DNA of 64,000 nucleotides from Gyrodactylus bullatarudis (lineage: Eukaryota > Platyhelminthes > Monogenea > Gyrodactylidea > Gyrodactylidae), in the NCBI GenBank assembly GCA_012064415.1, contig SSNU01000144.1:857084-921083 (forward strand), written 5' to 3'. Positions within the stretch are counted from its first letter, which is position 1, and the number at the start of each line of letters is the position of its first letter. The position numbers were made by a program, and so were the translations under genes. The notes beneath the pieces were generated by a model. It was not told where the DNA came from and ran no database searches. It saw only the letters and a list, made by a program, of their open reading frames with translations. Positions 58,850 through 64,000 of the stretch are shown one piece after another.

Positions 58850-61800
58850 TTATATCATCATTGTAGAGTCAATCAGTGGGTTATTCATAGACTTATTTCG
58901 GGAGGAATTGAATTTTCTAATTGCTTCATCGATTATTTCAAGTTCAGGATCTTTGGAAGAGAGCTGACTTGCTTGATTTGATTTGACGGACCCTTCCTTG
59001 AAATCCCTTAGCTTGTTCTGCCATTCTTTGAAGGGACTTGATTTTCAAGAATGAATGGTCAGAAGTATAAATAAAGTATTTAATATCGAATTTAGGCTTA
59101 CGCATTTGTGAAATTTGATATATTTGAAATTGGAGCATTGGTGGTATTCTGACATTTTATTTGATACTGAAATTCAGCGTTAATGTTATCATGAACTTCA
59201 TGTAGTCTAGCTTTTGTGTTTACCTTGAGAGAAAGAATTATCAAAGAGAGAGAGAGAGAGTTTTAAGCAAAGTATTTAAAGTCTTGTTCACACTCACCGG
59301 ATCAATTTTTCCAGAGAAATCTAACAAATCGGAGGATTTTATCAGTGGCTTTGATTCACTAATGTTCTCAATAGTGCCTGTAGTTGTATAAAATACAATG
59401 TATTTCAGATTTTATCATTGAAATTGAGAGAAATAAAAAGAAAAAAATTAAATACACATTTAAGATGAAGCAGCTGAAGAGAGATAAGTAAATAATTTTA
59501 TAATTCAATTATTATGAGACTTTGTTTTGAAAAATCAATACACCTTTATTAAAAATCTAAAAAAAGAAAATATCTCTACGCTGAATGATATTGATACTGT
59601 GAAAAAATAATACTCTGGTTATCAAATCAAAAGCAGTCATGCATCTGAAGAAAATTTGATTGAAATGTTCAAGATTGTATAGTTTACTGTTAAAATAATT
59701 ATAATAATAATAATACTCACTATAGTTTTTCAAGAAGAGTTCAATAGAATTTTGACTACTTCGATTCTAAATAATGAAATTTGAGTAAAAAGGTTAGATA
59801 AAATTTTAGTTAACAAACCGATTCATTATCATCTTTCGGATCGATTAGAGATAGAGCACAATGTGATTCTCGATCATCAGCAAATATAGGCCTAGGCATA
59901 TCTAAATAAAAATATCTGACTAAAATCAGTGAAATTAATTTATCAGTTAATTTGTAACGATTTTTCTTTTTCACATCTTTAATCGTTTCATCATGTTTCG
60001 AACCAATCTAAGAATATAATTCTACATTTTTTGTCTAATTAATATTATAAATTTTAAACTAAAATCTACAAGACCCATATACGAGGAAATGTGAAAAAGT
60101 GCAGTAAAATTAATTTGCAAAGTTTTAATCTTGTGTAAGAGAATAAATAGAAAGGAGGATTATTATTTGTGGTGCCATGGGATTATTAAATAACTGACTC
60201 GCAAAGTATGATTTTTTACGTATGCACAATTTTACAATAGGAGCTGGACATGAAAACAAGTTTAGAATATATGGTGTGAAAATTAATATAAAATAGACGA
60301 AAGGGTCATGAATATCGACGAAATTTGTACGAATAATAATAATCTCTCAAATGTGTTGCCACATTAGCTAATGACTTTATGAGATTTTATAATCTTATAC
60401 TTTTCCTCTGATTTGAGCTATACAAGCAGATAAGAATGATAAAACTTTACCAAGATTACTAATAGATTTCACACACCTGTTGATTCATCGATTTTACTTT
60501 CAGTTTGATTATGAGTCGGAAGAAAAATACGCAAAATTTTTTCCATCAAAATTTTTTGAACAAACTTGAACGAAGAAAAGTAAAATTTTGAATAAACCTC
60601 AAATTTGATCCTTATTTCAGAATATGAAAAAGATGTAAAATTGACTGATCAAACAATAAGTAAGCCTGACATCAGTTAAAAAACTCAAATGAGCTCAAAT
60701 AAATATCAAATCAGCTTCTATTATCGTGAATAGAAACTGAACCAAAAATTTACCATTTATATGATAAAGTACATTAAAATTAATGTCAAGATTTCCAAAT
60801 ATTCTGTCAATGATTATCTTCACACGTTTGTCTAAACAATTTTGGTATAATATTGTATAAGAAAAGTGTGAAACCAAATTTGGTTTGAATATAATAAATC
60901 GAACGAAATCGAGAAACGAGAAGAAAAACTTTTGAATAAATTTTAATTTTTTTCACTAAAATCAATATCAAATACTGATGAGTGCTGAGGAAAAAGTGAT
61001 ATCCTGATAAAAATGATATTCTGACCATTCTATGAAGAATTTTGTAACATCTGAGTGTTAATCTAATACAGATAAAATGCTTACTCAACGTTGCACTAGT
61101 ACGGAAATCATCGATAATTGGCTTGCCAGTGTTGATATTGAAACCACTTTCAGTTTGCGAAGAGTTTGAGACTCTGGAAAAGAGATTACAATAAATGATG
61201 ATAAAAGGTATATACTATCTAATCTCAATATGATCAACACCGAGATAAAAGGTTCACTCTAAACTTTCTATTTGTATTTTATTTGGTCAATATTAATTTC
61301 ATAAAGATAAAGGTTTGTTAGCCCACAGAAAAAAAAGAAAATGCATTGCATTGTAAGCATGCTAAAAACCTAAATGTGGTAATGCTAGAAAATTGTAAAA
61401 CACTTACGCTATCGTGTCAGTGGGTAACTCTTCATGGTAATGTTTACCATCAAACATGTCATGAGGTATTTTACATGGATATGAGACAGTTCCACAATAC
61501 TCCTTATCAAATTCGTTAACAGGATAATCGGATTGTGACAAATTCTCTTTGATAATACTTCTATTGAAAAGACAATCGTCTGGAATATCCAAATTTGTTG
61601 GATAACTAAAAGAATTATTTATCAAACTATTAATTAGCTATAATTAATTTATCTGTTTGCAAATGTAAATGTAGAAAGAATGAAGAGAATCTATAATTGA
61701 TTAATTTTGCTATTTCTCTTTCGTTCCTCCTGACAACTTGGAGAGTTTCATCAAATCAATACGTATTTTTTTATATTGTAAAGTGAATAGAATGCTAACC

Positions 61801-64000
61801 TGTCTTTTGTGTTGGACCTGTTAAATGCAACATCAGGAAGAAGGTAGGAACATGACTCTTTTCTTTTAACAATAACCTTTAATTAGTAAAAAAAGGATAT
61901 TAGTATTTTTGATTCTGTTCTTGAAAAAAATAGGACTTGCATTTGCAACATGTTCAGAGAGTCTGTCATTTTTAATTAAAAAGGCTAAAATAGTAGCACA
62001 ACTGGATACAACTGAATGAATAGCACATTGATGGGTAACTGGTAAAAAGCTTTTTTCCGACCTTGAATATTCCACAGCTTTGTCTTGAACTTGGAGAATC
62101 AGACGAAAGAGTTCTGAGATTACCTCCTCTGAATTGATTTTCAAAGCCAAGAGACATATGGTGCAATTCAAGTGTTCGAAGTTATCCACTCGGTTAATTG
62201 GCTCAAGCAGTTGAAGATAGATATTTTGTGTCAATAAATTACCAGACTAAATTTAAAAAATTAAAAATTAAACCATCAAAAGAGTTTTGTTCAAATCTAA
62301 TTCTAACCAACCTTTTTCATAAAAAGCACATCTTCTATATTCGGCTCTTCGATTTCAAACTGACTGAGTGTTGAGGTGGAATATGTACGCCTGAAATTTG
62401 ACAATTGAATACATATTTAAACTACTACTGTATTTGAGAAGATAATCATACTCTTTTTAGTTTAAATTTTTTATCAGATAGCACTATTAGAATCGAATAT
62501 TTATGGAATTCATCATCGATATACTCGAGAAATATTTTCATCAACAAATGCAAGAGAGAAAAATTCAACATACACAAGTTTAACCTTTGGCTTTATTGTT
62601 TGCTTTTGATCGATAAAAACGTGAAGAATACGATGTACATAGAGACGAATTCCTGGATCATTTGCCAGAGCAACTTTGTTCAAGAGAATTTGGAAAAGTT
62701 CCGAGTCTAATCCGTTGGAAATGCTGACATTGGAATACTGACCGACAATACAAAACATAATTTTCATCAAGATTCTGATGAATGGTACTGAGTAGACCTC
62801 GTGGCTGAAATAATTAATGAAGAATACGTAAAATTGGTTGATTTTCTTATTAGATCTTTAGATAAAGCTAATTTTAATCAAAACGTCTCTCTCTAACTAT
62901 TACAAAGTTGGGAGTATTAATACTGTTAATTGTTAGATATTAATAGTAAATATTATTAGCAAGGTTGTGTTATAGTTTTTGTGAATTTTTATCATCAAAT
63001 TACACATTTAATCGAGACTTGATCTGACAAGTGTAATGCATCAACTGCCTAGGGAAATAACTAAAGATACAAATTTGAGAAGAATGTCGATTAAATACAA
63101 TCAAGCTAATACTCACTTGACTAATTCATCACAAATAACTCTCAAAATGATTGTCTTTTGATGATCAGTGAGAATGCTAGAGTATTTGAGAATAGCACTG
63201 CAGGCTTGTTCCTGGTAAGCTCTTTCCTTGGCGTATAAAGTATTTGAATTTGAGTCTTCTTTTTTTAAATATTCTTCTGTGTATCTTATGCTATTGAGCA
63301 GGCTCTAGGAAAAAAATTAATAATTTATGTCATATGTTATATGCAAAAGACTCCTAAACTAACCGAAATTAAATTTTTAAAATTTAATAAAACTTCTGGA
63401 CCAATAACCTCATGAGATATGATGTCAGTTATTTTTGGAATAGATTTTACCACACCGATTCGGATATCTATATCTTTCTTCTCTTCCAGATGATGAATAA
63501 GTTTTTTTAATAAGCCATTATCTGAATTCTAGAAAATATTATAAATTTAATATTTACATTTAATGATTCTATGTATAAAGTGAATATTTTTTCAACGAAA
63601 TCACTGTTATTCCATGCAGGCTGATCATCAAGAAATCTAAAAGAATAATGCAAAATAGATTTACTTGAGGATTGAATCGACTAAGAAGGGTAACTCATTG
63701 CGTGGAGTTCTATAAAGAACAGTACGAAAAGTCATTTGAGCTTCATTTGCAACCTCATCAACTCCCTCTTCGACATTGGAATAATAAATATTTGTTAGTA
63801 GAACAGATATAATGGATGGTAATTCAGAAGTTATCACATTTCCTCTGCTGTTTTCATTAGCAACTATTTTCACGAGACCATGAACTCCATTAATGCCAGC
63901 AATTCTTGAACTATTTTTCAAAGTTAATTTAATAAATTTACTGAATTCTCTCATTTCTATCAACATTGGTAGACAGGGCCATCTCTTTAAAGTGCTGGAG
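58850..64000 (-). CDS. EFR3: EFR3 family plasma-membrane scaffold for PI4KIIIalpha, 5' end missing
   Basis: The gene enters from the right edge, so the N-terminal Cys-rich palmitoylation region is not seen. Exons include >64000-63942, 63910-63665, 63636-63558, 63528-63364, 63304-63117, 62804-62576, then others to 61079 and a last group at 59901-58850. Key blocks are IAGINGVHGLVKIV (EFR3: IRTAGIRGIQGVV), LIHHLEEKKDIDIRIGVVKS, DPGIRLYVHRILHVFIDQ, DVLFMKKSGNLLTQNIYLQL and INSEEVISELFRLILQVQDK. The C-terminal exons (with SSDLLDFSGKIDP and NKLRDFKEGSVKSNQ) keep the frame across every junction but have no recognised similarity, so their membership is likely, not certain. EFR3 anchors TTC7-FAM126-PI4KIIIalpha for PI4P synthesis. 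The 1.2-kb intron 61078-59902 is empty as far as I can see. Confidence 0.88.
59902..61078. other. Large EFR3 intron, no feature seen
   Basis: About 1.2 kb of A+T-rich DNA lies between two EFR3 3'-region exons. Short open frames (60695-60877, 60807-61088) overlap each other and carry no recognisable content. Confidence 0.5.

Noticed and set aside
58850..59901. A separate small gene for the C-terminal exons after EFR3
   Set aside because: Every junction keeps the EFR3 frame and no independent start is seen, so I kept them in EFR3 with some doubt.
1..64000. CRISPR arrays, bacterial operons or rRNA genes
   Set aside because: No regularly spaced repeat array, ribosome-binding-site pattern or rRNA sequence is seen. 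The genes are intron-bearing animal genes.

Overview
The window is eukaryotic nuclear DNA from a small-bodied animal. It is strongly A+T-rich, uses the standard stop codons and has typical GT-AG introns. It carries metazoan families such as LASP, TFG, EFR3, RGS, BRMS1 and ANKLE2. It also carries ciliary genes (CFAP61 and a CCDC113/CCDC96-like coiled coil), which argues for a ciliated or flagellated animal. The most distinctive trait is intron size: many introns that phase checks support are only 24-35 nt long, a second group is about 50-75 nt, and a few are kilobases long. Very short introns have been reported from dicyemids and orthonectids, so a reduced spiralian of that kind is my best guess. 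The species is an inference and is not shown by the sequence. I rebuilt most gene models by hand by joining exons in phase, and almost all give complete, uninterrupted proteins.

Layout. 0.3-5 kb, minus strand: ANKLE2-like, UQCRQ and a cyclin A-like gene with an unusual insertion. 5.4-9.6 kb: a ciliary coiled-coil gene (+), NAA10 (-), GALK2 (+), BRMS1/SDS3-family (-). 9.8-16.2 kb: CFAP61 (+), with a 3-kb intron holding a decayed non-LTR retrotransposon and a hAT-type MITE. 16.5-18.1 kb: TLCD4-like and UQCR10 (-), then COPB1 (+, 18.2-21.6 kb). 21.7-25.3 kb: a large unrecognised helical protein (-). 25.8-29.3 kb: LASP (-), NDUFA12 (+) and a BRCC36 homologue (+) that lacks an AUG of its own. 29.3-39.4 kb: gene-poor DNA with a 728-bp foldback element and an apparently intact hAT transposon. 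39.4-52.6 kb: one RGS-domain gene spread over two introns of 4.5 and 5.5 kb that hold MITEs. 52.9-57.0 kb: a 14-exon gene for an unrecognised 1130-aa helical protein (-). 57.0-58.5 kb: TFG (+). 58.9-64 kb: EFR3 (-), which runs off the end of the window.

The genes are mostly housekeeping: respiratory complex I and III subunits, the COPI coat, ER-exit organisation, N-terminal acetylation, sugar phosphorylation, PI4P scaffolding, chromatin repression and cell cycle. Several sit head to head with only about 90-230 bp between start codons (NAA10/GALK2, BRMS1/CFAP61, UQCR10/COPB1, LASP/NDUFA12, helical gene/TFG), which suggests shared promoters. Two tight same-strand pairs (NDUFA12-BRCC36 and UQCR10-TLCD4) have splice-acceptor-like sites just upstream of the second coding region. 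In BRCC36 the AUG is missing altogether, and this is the most interesting single observation here: it could mean a spliced leader supplies the start codon.
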